64,000 bases of DNA from JACPPO01 sp965262505 (GTDB lineage Bacteria > Acidobacteriota > Vicinamibacteria > Vicinamibacterales > UBA2999). The notes under the pieces are model-generated. The model was not told the DNA's origin and did not search any database. It saw only the letters and a list, made by a program, of their open reading frames with translations. Shown piece after piece: positions 52,473 to 61,189 of this stretch. Both the position numbers and the translations under genes were made by a program. The stretch lies in NCBI GenBank assembly GCA_965262505.1, contig CBDHFM010000030.1, positions 186,001 through 250,000 on the forward strand. Reading direction: 5' to 3'. Each line of letters opens with the position of its first letter. Positions within the stretch are counted from its first letter, which is position 1.

Positions 52473-53819
52473 GTGGCCATGCTGAATCCGAAACGTGCCG
52501 TTCTTCGACTCGCGCGGCGGGCCGTGGCCGCACTGACGGCGGACCTGGTCGAACAGCTCCGGTCGGACAACAAGAAGCTTCGAGAAGTGCAGCTCGAAAC
52601 GCGCCTGCTGGCGCGACGCGTCGACCAGGCGTTGGCCAATGGAGGTGGCACCCCGCGAGCCGGGCGCCGCGCGGCGCTCAAGGTGGGCGCTCGGGTGCCG
52701 TTGAGCGTCGCGGATCGCGAGGGACCGCCGCCGCCAGTCGCTGCGCATGCCGTCGACGACGATCAAGCCATTGAGCACATTCTCGAGCTCGACGCCTGTC
52801 CGGTCTGTCGAGGCACTCGCTGGACACAGGTCTGCGAGTACAACAGGTTTCTTCTCCTTGAGCACGCGCCCGACGCGGAGGCGAGCGTGTACAACTACGC
52901 CATGTGCCACGCGTGCGGGATCGTCTTCGCCAGGCGTCGACCGACCGGGTCCCGGTACACCAGGCTCGTCGAGCATTTCGACGAAACGGTCGGACGCTCC
53001 GGGCAACGGGGACCCAGCCGGGCCATGTTGAACCCGACGAAGCTGACTCCAGAGGAGCGCACCGACCTGCGCGGGCGTGTGGCGCGTGGCGTGTTCGTGT
53101 CGGAGCATGCGGGGCTCGACGGGAACAGCTATCTTCCGGCGCTCCTTCGCGACCGCCTATCGAACAGCCAGCACGTCGAGATACTTACCTCGCTGCTGCA
53201 TTTCCAGGCGCCGCGGGTCCTCGAACTCCGGCCCCGCTGCGGGTCCATCGGCGCGGCGCTCAAGCGGGTCTGGAATGCCGACGTGTACGGATTGCCCCTT
53301 TTCGAGAGCCAGCAACTGCTCAACCGTGAGGCGTACGGCCACACGGTCGATCATCTGCTCGACTACGATCACTTCTCGATTCCGTATCCGGGCGCCTTCG
53401 ACCTGGTGGTCGCCAATCACATGATGACGCACGCCGTGCGGCCCCGCGAGTTCCTGGACCTGGTGCGCGAGCGGCTTGCGCCGGGCGGCCACCTCTACCT
53501 GTACAACGAGCCCGACGACGCGGAGTTCCTGCATCAAGGCCAGTCGATGATCAATACCCTGAACCCGTTCCATCTCCAGGCGTTCGATCGCGACTCGCTG
53601 CTTCGCGGGTTGGGGGCCGCGGGATTCGAGGCAACCTTCGTGACGCACGAACGTGGCAATCTGATCGTGGTCGCAAGACCCGCGGAGCGCGACCAGGCCT
53701 TCACGCCGATGTCCGACGAGCAACACGACCAGCGGCTCGCCAAGTACAGCCAGGCGCGCGATCTCGCGATCCTGCGCGTGCCACCGCGAGTCCGCGCCCG
53801 TTTCGCTGACGAGTGGTAG
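52473..53819 (+). CDS. SAM-dependent methyltransferase, zinc-ribbon and C-methyltransferase-like, with premature stop
   Basis: A 448-residue protein: helical N-terminus, a zinc-ribbon-like CPVCRG...CHACGI region (about residues 109-150), and a Methyltransf_23-type domain (VLELRPRCGSIGAAL, DLVVANHMMTHAVRPREFLD, APGGHLYLYNEP). This layout recalls sugar C-methyltransferases and the Cys-containing lead of hypothetical wall genes. After TAG at 53817 the same frame continues for 35 sense codons (VVERAFQAGLAEMTPGGKLR) to a second TAG at 53925. GTG 52473 has GAGGA upstream; ATG 52479 is an alternative. Confidence 0.72.
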   Translation: MAMLNPKRAVLRLARRAVAALTADLVEQLRSDNKKLREVQLETRLLARRVDQALANGGGTPRAGRRAALKVGARVPLSVADREGPPPPVAAHAVDDDQAIEHILELDACPVCRGTRWTQVCEYNRFLLLEHAPDAEASVYNYAMCHACGIVFARRRPTGSRYTRLVEHFDETVGRSGQRGPSRAMLNPTKLTPEERTDLRGRVARGVFVSEHAGLDGNSYLPALLRDRLSNSQHVEILTSLLHFQAPRVLELRPRCGSIGAALKRVWNADVYGLPLFESQQLLNREAYGHTVDHLLDYDHFSIPYPGAFDLVVANHMMTHAVRPREFLDLVRERLAPGGHLYLYNEPDDAEFLHQGQSMINTLNPFHLQAFDRDSLLRGLGAAGFEATFVTHERGNLIVVARPAERDQAFTPMSDEQHDQRLAKYSQARDLAILRVPPRVRARFADEW

Positions 53820-54002
53820 CAGGTCGTCGAGCGCGCGTTCCAGGCGGGCCTTGCGGAGATGACACCCGGCGGGAAGCTGCGGCCGATGCGCGAAGTCGAA
53901 CCTGTGCCGGAGGACTTACACGCGTAGCGGTTCACGGCGATCTTTCCGCTCCAGACCGGTTTGTGGTCCACTGAGAGCGCGGCTGCGCTGACCAAGTAGC
54001 AC

Positions 54003-54371
54003 ATGCGATACCTCGTCACTGCCCGGGTCAAGGCCGGACGTCTTTCGGCGCTGCGCGGGGCGATCCGCGCCGGCTCGCTCGGGGCGGGTTCGGTCGCGGG
54101 AGATGAATACCTGCGCGACATGGCCCGCGCGCGTGAGCTGGCTGACGGCCGCGTGAAGTGGGTCGAGACCTGCTTCTGTCCCACGCCGCTGGCGGAAGAA
54201 CGTTCGTACTGGGAAGAGTTTTTCGATCTGCTCGCCGTGAAGGACGCGCACGCACGGAGCCGTTGCCGCGACGAAAACGGCACCGAACCGTGGGCGTGCT
54301 GCGACTGTGACTGTACCGAACGCCTCGAGCGGTGGCTCGCCGGGCGGGGAAAGGCCTTTCAAGGGTCATGA
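54003..54371 (+). CDS. Conserved hypothetical cysteine-rich protein
   Basis: A 122-residue protein beginning MRYLVTARVKAGRLSALRGA, with VKWVETCFCPTPLAEERSYW and the terminal cluster EPWACCDCDCTERL. I know similar short proteins as conserved hypotheticals without function. Six cysteines suggest a metal or Fe-S site, two in CFC and four in CCDCDC. No signal peptide. Confidence 0.65.
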   Translation: MRYLVTARVKAGRLSALRGAIRAGSLGAGSVAGDEYLRDMARARELADGRVKWVETCFCPTPLAEERSYWEEFFDLLAVKDAHARSRCRDENGTEPWACCDCDCTERLERWLAGRGKAFQGS

Positions 54372-54384
54372 TCGTCGAGCGTTC

Positions 54385-55506
54385 GTGCGCAGGCCATCGC
54401 GCGAGGTGAAAGGCCGCTCCGCGACCGTTGTCAAATTCCTGGCGGTCGGGCTGGCGCTCGCCGCGGGCTTCACGCCTCTCCCGTCATCGACAATCGAGCG
54501 CTGGTTTTCAACAGGTCTCTATCCGGCGCTCCAGCGTCAGGTCACGCCTCTCTCGAACCTGCTGCCGTTCGCGATGCTGGATGTGCTCGCGGTGGCAGGG
54601 TGCGCCGCCGTTGTCGCGGCCGTGATCCGCGCGGCCTACGCCGTCAGGCGAACGCGGCGTCTGTTGCCGGTGGTTCGTGTCCTGGGCAATCTCGTTTTCG
54701 CAGCCGCTCTCGTGTACCTCGCATTCCTCGTGTTGTGGGGATTCAACTACCGCCGCGAGCCGATCGCGGAGCGTCTGGTGGTGGAGACGGGCGCGCCCGC
54801 GTCACAGGCCGTGATAGAGCTTGGCGTCGAGGCGGCCACGCAGCTGAACGCGCTGTACGATGAGGCGCATCGATCCGGTTGGGCCGAGAGGCCGTGGGAG
54901 AACGAGACGTTGCGGGCCGCGTTCGCCTCGGCCCAGCGAGCCTTGAGCGATGGACCGCCCGCCGAGCCCGGACGTCTCAAGCGCTCGCTGTTCGGTCCGT
55001 ACTTCCGCTGGACCAACGTCGACGGCATGGTCAATCCGTTTGGCCTCGAGGTGCTCGCCAATCCCGATCTCCTGCCGTTCGAGCGCCCTTTTGTCGCAGT
55101 GCACGAGTGGTCTCACCTCGCCGGGTATGCGGATGAAGCGGAAGCCAGCTTCGTCGGATGGCTCGCATGCATGCGCGCGGAGGTGCCCGCCCGCTACAGC
55201 GGCTGGCTCTTCCTGTACTGGCAGGTAAGCGCCGAGGTCGATGACGCCGGCCGCGAACAACTCGCCAGCGCCCTCGGTGAGGGGCCTCGCCAAGACATCG
55301 ACGCGATCGTCGAGCGCCTCCGCCTCGGGCAGCTGCCGTGGCTTCGCACGGCCGGCTGGCGCGTCTACGACCAGTACCTGAGAGCGAATCGCGTCGAAGA
55401 GGGCGTGCGCAGCTATGGCGCCGTCGTCACGCTCATCCTTCGCACGCGCTTCGAGCCGGACTGGCTGCCGGTTCGGCGCGCCGCAGACCGGGCGCCAGGC
55501 TCTTGA
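54385..55506 (+). CDS. DUF3810 membrane protein with HEXXH metalloprotease-like motif
   Basis: About 373 residues. Three N-terminal membrane segments (VVKFLAVGLALAAGFTPL, LDVLAVAGCAAVVAAVIRAA, LGNLVFAAALVYLAFLVLWG) precede an outward domain with VAVHEWSHLAGYADEAEASF, an HExxH...E zinc-protease signature characteristic of DUF3810. Start uncertain: GTG codons at 54385 and 54406 or an ATG at 54307 overlapping the previous gene. Function unproven. Confidence 0.75.
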   Translation: MRRPSREVKGRSATVVKFLAVGLALAAGFTPLPSSTIERWFSTGLYPALQRQVTPLSNLLPFAMLDVLAVAGCAAVVAAVIRAAYAVRRTRRLLPVVRVLGNLVFAAALVYLAFLVLWGFNYRREPIAERLVVETGAPASQAVIELGVEAATQLNALYDEAHRSGWAERPWENETLRAAFASAQRALSDGPPAEPGRLKRSLFGPYFRWTNVDGMVNPFGLEVLANPDLLPFERPFVAVHEWSHLAGYADEAEASFVGWLACMRAEVPARYSGWLFLYWQVSAEVDDAGREQLASALGEGPRQDIDAIVERLRLGQLPWLRTAGWRVYDQYLRANRVEEGVRSYGAVVTLILRTRFEPDWLPVRRAADRAPGS

Positions 55507-55531
55507 GGCGACTGCCGGCAGCCGCCAGCCT

Positions 55532-56614
55532 TCAGCCCTCCGGCACGTCGATCGCGATCATCTTGGCAGCGGCGCGATGGAGCCGATCGCGCACAGCGCG
55601 CCACAGCCCGTCATCACGTGCGATATCGCGCGCCAGGATCACATCCACCCGCGCAGTATCAAGTTCCCGCAGCGCCGCATACAACCGTGCCGCGGTCGTC
55701 TCCGCGTCGTCTGCGGAGCCAAGCGCGGCGATGACGACCGGCATCTCGCGCAGCGCCTGGACATCACCGGTGGCAGCCAGCACGCCGACACGCAGGCCAC
55801 TGGCGACGGCTTCGAGCGCCGTTGCCCGCAGGGCCTCACCCACGCCCGTGGGCTCACCCCGGTAGATGGTCATCGGCGCGCGGGGCGCGTAGTGCTTCGA
55901 GAGAAGCCCTGGCGACCGCATCGGCTCCAGGTCGCCTGGTGGCACGGGAACGGCGTCGAACTGGGCGACAGTAGGCCGCACGGCCGGCACGACGGTGCGA
56001 AGCATCTCGACGCTGATCGCGCCTGAACGCAGAACGGCGGGCGGGTCGACCGTCAGATCGAGGACCGTGGATTCAACGCCAACCGGCGTCGGTCCGGCGT
56101 CGACGACCATGTCGATCCGGCCATCGAGATCATCGAGGACATGTGCGGCCAGCGTCGGACTTGGCCGGGAGAAGAGATTCGCGCTGGGCGCGGCCACCGG
56201 CAGCGACGCGGCCAGCAGCAGCGCGTGAGCAACCGGATGCGCCGGCACGCGAACGGCAACGGTGTCGAGACCCGCCGTGACCTCGAGAGGCATCGAGGAC
56301 GCGCGGCGCAGCACCAACGTCAGCGGTCCCGGCCAGAACCGCGAGGCCAGGGCTTCAGCCTCGTCAGGGAGGGAGACTACGAGCGGCGCCGCCCGATCGA
56401 AGGCCGAGACGTGGACGATCAGCGGATCGCTGGCCGGGCGCCCCTTGGCTTCGAACAGCCGCCGGACGGCTGCGCCGTCCAGGGCGTGGACACCGAGGCC
56501 ATAGACAGTTTCGGTGGGGAAGGCGACGAGGCCGCCGCGCCGCAGGCATTCCGCCGCGCGCGCGATGTCTTCCTGATTCGGCCGCACCGGATCGACCCGG
56601 ACGACCGCCGTCAT
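55532..56614 (-). CDS. Threonylcarbamoyl-AMP synthase, Sua5 type
   Basis: Makes threonylcarbamoyl-adenylate for tRNA t6A37 modification. About 360 residues: the YrdC domain (PTETVYGLGVHA, KGRPASDPLIVHV, PSANLFSRPSPT, GVESTVLDL) is followed by the linker SPGLLSKHYAPRAP and a C-terminal Sua5 domain, so it is Sua5-like rather than the short TsaC. ATG at 56614 preferred; 56644 is possible in the same frame. Confidence 0.92.
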   Translation of the reverse strand: MTAVVRVDPVRPNQEDIARAAECLRRGGLVAFPTETVYGLGVHALDGAAVRRLFEAKGRPASDPLIVHVSAFDRAAPLVVSLPDEAEALASRFWPGPLTLVLRRASSMPLEVTAGLDTVAVRVPAHPVAHALLLAASLPVAAPSANLFSRPSPTLAAHVLDDLDGRIDMVVDAGPTPVGVESTVLDLTVDPPAVLRSGAISVEMLRTVVPAVRPTVAQFDAVPVPPGDLEPMRSPGLLSKHYAPRAPMTIYRGEPTGVGEALRATALEAVASGLRVGVLAATGDVQALREMPVVIAALGSADDAETTAARLYAALRELDTARVDVILARDIARDDGLWRAVRDRLHRAAAKMIAIDVPEG

Positions 56615-56763
56615 CGGCCGCCGACGTTCAACATGGATGCGCATGCTACCACTGTCGGCTACAAGCTGGCCCGGAGGTGGCTTCGCCTGCACGGGCCGTC
56701 TCTCAGGTCGTAGGGGCTCGGGTAGATAGCTTCCTGCCCCTCGTCTGGGGTTACTCTATAGGG

Positions 56764-57285
56764 GTGCAGAACCGGCGGCAGTTCTTCGCCATCGCCGGGG
56801 CCGGCCTGGGCTTGGTGCCGATCCTCGCCTGGCTCGGACGTTCCGAGGCTGTCGAGGCGGGAGCAGTCGAGACAGGGGCGGTAGCCGAGAACCCTTTTCC
56901 GGTCCAGAAGACAGACGAGGCCTGGCGCGCGGCGCTGACGCCGGAGCAGTATCGGGTGCTTCGGGGCCAGGGCACCGAGCGCGCCTTCAGCAGCCCCCTG
57001 GACAAGGAAAAGCGCGCCGGGACGTTCGCCTGCGCCGGATGCGACCAGCCCCTGTTTTCTTCGGCAACGAAGTACGACAGCCGCACCGGATGGCCGAGCT
57101 TCTGGGAACCGCTGGACGGTGCCGTGGGGACGTCCACTGACCGGAGCTTCTTCATGGTCCGCATCGAGGTGCACTGCGCACGCTGCGGCAGCCATCTCGG
57201 ACACCTGTTCCCCGACGGACCACGACCCACGGGTCAACGTTATTGCATGAACGGTGTTGCGATGACATTCAACCCTGAAGCGTAG
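56764..57285 (+). CDS. msrB: Exported peptide-methionine (R)-S-oxide reductase MsrB
   Basis: Repairs methionine-R-sulfoxide. 173 residues from GTG 56764: NRRQFFAIAGAGLGLVPILA looks like a twin-arginine signal peptide. The MsrB domain has zinc cysteines CAGC and CARC, GWPSFW, and the catalytic Cys in QRYCMNG. Followed 30 bases later by msrA, so a two-gene envelope repair operon is likely. Confidence 0.92.
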   Translation: MQNRRQFFAIAGAGLGLVPILAWLGRSEAVEAGAVETGAVAENPFPVQKTDEAWRAALTPEQYRVLRGQGTERAFSSPLDKEKRAGTFACAGCDQPLFSSATKYDSRTGWPSFWEPLDGAVGTSTDRSFFMVRIEVHCARCGSHLGHLFPDGPRPTGQRYCMNGVAMTFNPEA

Positions 57286-57315
57286 GGCAGCCTGCGCGTT
57301 CCACAGAGGCTCACT

Positions 57316-57969
57316 ATGCATCCACAGCGTTGGCTCCTGATTACGGCGCTCGTCCTGGCGACAGGTTACGCGTGGTTGAGCGGTGGCTTCGCCGGTGTTG
57401 CGAGCGCCCAGCAGGGTGGCACTGCCGTGCAGGCTCCCCAGGACCCTGGCCTGGCCGAGGCGACGTTCGCGGCTGGCTGTTTCTGGTGCACCGAAGCCGA
57501 CTACGACAAGGTGCAAGGCGTGGTGTCGACGACGTCCGGCTATACAGGCGGCACGGTCGCCAATCCGACATACCGGCAGGTGACGGGCGGCCGGACGGGG
57601 CATGCCGAGGCGGTGCGCGTGGTGTTCGATCCGGCCGTGGTGACCTATGAGGCGTTGCTCGATCACTACTGGAAGAACGTCGACCCATTCGTCGCGGACC
57701 GGCAGTTCTGCGACAGAGGCAACAGTTACCGCCCGGAGATCTTCGTTCACGACGAAGCGCAGCGAGCGGCTGCGGCGGCCTCGAAAATGAAAATGCAGAC
57801 GATGTTCGATCAACCGATCGTGGTCGCGATCGCGTCGGCCGGGCCGTTCTATCGGGCGGAGGAGTATCACCAGGACTACTACACGAAGAACTCCGCGCAG
57901 TACCGCTTCTATCGATTCGGGTGCGGCCGCGATAGCCGCCTGGCGGATATCGCGGCGAGCGCCCGCTAG
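57316..57969 (+). CDS. msrA: Exported peptide-methionine (S)-S-oxide reductase MsrA
   Basis: Repairs methionine-S-sulfoxide. 217 residues with a Sec-type signal peptide (MHPQRWLLITALVLATGYAW, cleavage near ASAQQ). The catalytic motif GCFWCTEADYDKV, then GYTGGTVANPTY and EEYHQDYY are typical. The C-terminal Cys in RFGCGRD may be the resolving residue. Confidence 0.94.
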   Translation: MHPQRWLLITALVLATGYAWLSGGFAGVASAQQGGTAVQAPQDPGLAEATFAAGCFWCTEADYDKVQGVVSTTSGYTGGTVANPTYRQVTGGRTGHAEAVRVVFDPAVVTYEALLDHYWKNVDPFVADRQFCDRGNSYRPEIFVHDEAQRAAAAASKMKMQTMFDQPIVVAIASAGPFYRAEEYHQDYYTKNSAQYRFYRFGCGRDSRLADIAASAR

Positions 57970-57987
57970 CCCTGCCTACGCAGAGTC

Positions 57988-59004
57988 TTACCCTCCGCGG
58001 GTATGCATTTCCAGGTGAGGGTCGCGGCGTAACGTATCGATCGGAATCAGCGGTGTGCGGTCGTGTGCCGCCAGCCGCGCCTCCGCGCCGCGGTCGCGGC
58101 GCTCCCCCCATGCCGAACGGATCAAGTTCGCGAGCTCGCCGGGCTCGGCCCCGCGTCGCAGCGCGCCTCGCAGGTCGACGCCGAGAGAGGCGTAGAGACA
58201 CAAGTACCACATACCGTCGGCCGTGAGGCGGCTCCGGTCGCAATCCTGGCAGAAGGGCTCGGTCGTCGACGAGATGATCCCGAAGACCGTGCCGTCCGGT
58301 AGGCGATAGCGATCGGCTGGCGCCGAAGAGACCTCCTGAACCGGCGCGATTGGGCCGTAGTGCCGCGCAAGGCTCTCTAGCATGTCCGTTCGCGAGGCAA
58401 CACGTTCCATCGACCAGTGCGTCGCGCCACCCACGTCCATATATTCGATGAATCGGACCTCGGCGCCGTGCCGTCGCCCGAACTCGATGAGATCCACCAG
58501 CTCGTCGTCGTTCGTTCCGCGGATCACGACCGTGTCGACCTTGAGACCGGGAAACAGCGGCGCGGCGGCCTCGATACCGTCGAGGACGCGCTGGAAATCG
58601 CTGGTGCGCGTCAGCTGGCGGAAGCGCTCCGGCTGCAACGTGTCGAGGCTGACCGTCAGCCGGTGCAGTCCGGCGTCGGCCAGCGATCGCGCATGCGCCG
58701 AGAGCAGTACCCCGTTCGTGGTCATCGCCAGATCGCGGATCCGGGACCTGGCCGCGAGGCGTTCGACGAGGACAGGGAGGTCGCGCCGCAGCAGCGGCTC
58801 ACCGCCGGTCAGGCGGAGCTTCTCGACGCCGAGATCCAGAAACAGGTCGACGAGTCGCTCGATCTCCTCGAACTGGAGGATGTCCGCGCGCGGGAGCCAG
58901 ACGTACTCCGGTTCCGGCATGCAGTAGCTGCAGCGAAGGTTGCAGCGGTCGGTGACCGACAGCCGCAGGTTACGCAGAGGGCGCTGGAACTGATCGAGCA
59001 GCAC
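57988..59004 (-). CDS. moaA: GTP 3',8-cyclase MoaA
   Basis: Radical-SAM enzyme of molybdenum cofactor synthesis. 338 residues: N-terminal cluster TDRCNLRCSYCMPE, LTGGEPLLR, and the second Fe-S cluster CQDCDRSRLTADG...C near residue 265. It ends in the conserved Gly-Gly pair. Convergent with msrA with 18 bases between; lies 23 bases downstream of the next radical-SAM gene. Confidence 0.95.
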   Translation of the reverse strand: MLLDQFQRPLRNLRLSVTDRCNLRCSYCMPEPEYVWLPRADILQFEEIERLVDLFLDLGVEKLRLTGGEPLLRRDLPVLVERLAARSRIRDLAMTTNGVLLSAHARSLADAGLHRLTVSLDTLQPERFRQLTRTSDFQRVLDGIEAAAPLFPGLKVDTVVIRGTNDDELVDLIEFGRRHGAEVRFIEYMDVGGATHWSMERVASRTDMLESLARHYGPIAPVQEVSSAPADRYRLPDGTVFGIISSTTEPFCQDCDRSRLTADGMWYLCLYASLGVDLRGALRRGAEPGELANLIRSAWGERRDRGAEARLAAHDRTPLIPIDTLRRDPHLEMHTRGG

Positions 59005-59027
59005 GGTTATCCATTATATGGGTCAGA

Positions 59028-60161
59028 TCACTGAGAGCCCGGATCGCTCGTGGGGTAGGGAGAGCGCGGAAGGAAAGGGGACGCCGTCCGCTGCCCTTCG
59101 AACGCCCTGTTCCAGCGACCCGGGATCCGGGCTCCGCAGCGCGGGCACGCGCCATCCGGCGTCAGCCGGTACTCCTGGATCAGATATCCATGGCGGGTGA
59201 TGACACGCTCGCTACACGCGTGGCAATCGGTGTGCTCGAGATCGCCTACCCGTCCCGGCACGTTGCCGGCGTAGACGTAACGCAGCCCTGCCTCCTGCGC
59301 GATCGCCGCAGCCCGGCACAGCGACGCCGGCGTGGTATTGGCCGGATCGGTCATCTTGTAGTCCTGATGAAACGCCGTCACGTGCCACGGGATGTCGTCG
59401 GACACGCCGGCCACGAACTCCGTCAGCCGGCGCAGTTCCAGGTCGCTGTCGTTGAAGCCCGGTATGAGGAGCGTCACGATCTCGAGCCAGACGCCGCTCG
59501 CGTGCAGCCACCGGATCGTGTCGAGAATCGGCTGGAGCCGACCTCCAAGCTCACGGTACCGTCTGTCGTCGAAGCTCTTGAGATCGACCTTGTACAGATC
59601 GAGGTGCGGGCAGAGGTATTCGAGCACGCGCGTGGTGCCGTTGCCGTTGGAGACAAATCCGGTGACAAGGCCCCGGGCGCGCGCCTCCTTGAAAACGGCG
59701 ACCGCCCACTCGGCGGTAATCAGCGGCTCGTTGTAGGTTGAGACGACGATCTGTGCCCGCTGGCCGAGGGCGTCCTGGACCAGCGACGCGGGACTCGTGT
59801 CGCGCGGATCGGCGCCTGCGTGTGGATCGCGCAACGCCTGCGACGTCACCCAGTTCTGGCAATAGCTACAGTGCAGATCGCAGCCGAGCATCCCGAAGCT
59901 GTAGGCCAGCGCACCCGGATAGGCATGGAAGAACGGCTTCTTCTCGACCGGGTCGCACTGCACCCCGCCGACGTATCCCCACGGCACCCGGAGGCGTCCT
60001 CCCTCGTTGAACCGCACCTTGCAAACGCCGTGGGCTCCCTCTGGAATCGGGCACTGGTGGCCGCACGCATGGCAACGGAGGCGATTGCGATCGATCGCCT
60101 CGACCAGCTCCGGCGCCCCGTCGCGCGTCCGGTGGGCGAGCGTCTCCTGCAGGGTGGCCAT
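59028..60161 (-). CDS. amrS: AmmeMemoRadiSam-system radical SAM enzyme
   Basis: A 377-residue PflA-like protein. N-terminal zinc-type cysteines (CHACGHQCPIPEGAHGVCKV), the radical-SAM motif CDLHCSYCQNW, STYNEPLITAEW, VSNGNGT, DLKSFDDRRYR and a C-terminal zinc ribbon (CHAC...CPRCG) match the AmmeMemoRadiSam group. The AMMECR1 and Memo partners are not in the window. Target unknown. ATG at 60161 preferred over one six codons upstream. Confidence 0.85.
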   Translation of the reverse strand: MATLQETLAHRTRDGAPELVEAIDRNRLRCHACGHQCPIPEGAHGVCKVRFNEGGRLRVPWGYVGGVQCDPVEKKPFFHAYPGALAYSFGMLGCDLHCSYCQNWVTSQALRDPHAGADPRDTSPASLVQDALGQRAQIVVSTYNEPLITAEWAVAVFKEARARGLVTGFVSNGNGTTRVLEYLCPHLDLYKVDLKSFDDRRYRELGGRLQPILDTIRWLHASGVWLEIVTLLIPGFNDSDLELRRLTEFVAGVSDDIPWHVTAFHQDYKMTDPANTTPASLCRAAAIAQEAGLRYVYAGNVPGRVGDLEHTDCHACSERVITRHGYLIQEYRLTPDGACPRCGARIPGRWNRAFEGQRTASPFLPRSPYPTSDPGSQ

Positions 60162-60278
60162 ACCGCGATCGTAGGGCATGGGTCACGCAGATGTCGCAGA
60201 TTCCTTTGTCTCGGAAGCCTCGAAAGACCTCAAATACACGGATAGGAAGTCAGAAGCGCGAACGACGAGGTATGATCA

Positions 60279-61046
60279 ATGTTTCTGATGCCTCGAATTC
60301 TCATCACCAACGACGACGGCGTGCATTCCGAGGGGATACACGCCCTGGCCGAGGCGCTGGCGCCCCTCGGTGAAGTGACCATCGCGGCGCCGATTCAGGA
60401 AGCAAGCGCGGTCGGCCACGCCCTCACGCTCAGACGCCCACTTCGTCTGAACGAGGTGCGTCCGGGCGTGTTCGCCATCGATGGCACACCGACCGACTGC
60501 GTAAACATGGCGATTGCGCACGTGCTGCACGGCAAGCCGGACCTCATCGTGTCGGGCATCAACAAGGGCTGGAATCTCGGAGATGACGTGACCTATTCGG
60601 GCACGGTGTCGGGCGCGCTCGAGGGGGCGCTGCTGGGCATCGCGAGCCTGGCGGTCTCGACGCACAACAAGGGCAACCGGTTCGACTTCGGGCCGGCGGC
60701 GAAGGCGGCCGCGGCGATTGCCGGTATCGTGCTCGAACGCGGGATGCCGAAGTTTACGCTCCTCAACATCAACGTGCCGTTCGGACCCAACAAAGGGTTC
60801 CGCACGACCGTGCAGGCCAAGCGCAATCACGTCACGATGGTGAGCAAGCGGCTCGACCCCCGCAATCGCCCGTATTACTGGATCGAGGAAGGGGAGAACC
60901 AGTGGGAGCCGCACGATCGGTCCGATTATGAGGCGGTGCGCGACGGCTACATCTCGATTACGCCGCTCCACTCGGACATGACGGCGCACGACGCCCTGCC
61001 GTATGTGGATGGCCTGTCGCTGGTGAGCCCCGTGGAGGTACGGTAG
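60279..61046 (+). CDS. surE: 5'/3'-nucleotidase SurE
   Basis: Survival-protein nucleotidase and exopolyphosphatase of 255 residues. ILITNDDGVHSEGI holds the metal-binding Asp pair, GTPTDCVNMAIAHV the next site, and SGINKGWNLGDDVTYSGTVS the conserved Asn/Ser region. ATG 60279 has GAGG eight bases upstream. Divergent from the radical-SAM gene and followed by tRNA-Pro(CGG). Confidence 0.95.
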   Translation: MFLMPRILITNDDGVHSEGIHALAEALAPLGEVTIAAPIQEASAVGHALTLRRPLRLNEVRPGVFAIDGTPTDCVNMAIAHVLHGKPDLIVSGINKGWNLGDDVTYSGTVSGALEGALLGIASLAVSTHNKGNRFDFGPAAKAAAAIAGIVLERGMPKFTLLNINVPFGPNKGFRTTVQAKRNHVTMVSKRLDPRNRPYYWIEEGENQWEPHDRSDYEAVRDGYISITPLHSDMTAHDALPYVDGLSLVSPVEVR

Positions 61047-61060
61047 ACTGGCTCGTTCGT

Positions 61061-61137
<77 letters not shown>

Positions 61138-61148
61138 CACACTTCCCA

Positions 61149-61173
61149 AAGGCCGGTCAACGTGACCGGCCTT
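61149..61173 (+). terminator. Hairpin terminator after tRNA-Pro(CGG)
   Basis: AAGGCCGGTCA and TGACCGGCCTT form a perfect 11-bp stem around ACG; the following bases (CTGCTGT) lack a long T-run, so termination strength is uncertain. Confidence 0.7.
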
Positions 61174-61189
61174 CTGCTGTACGCCACCC

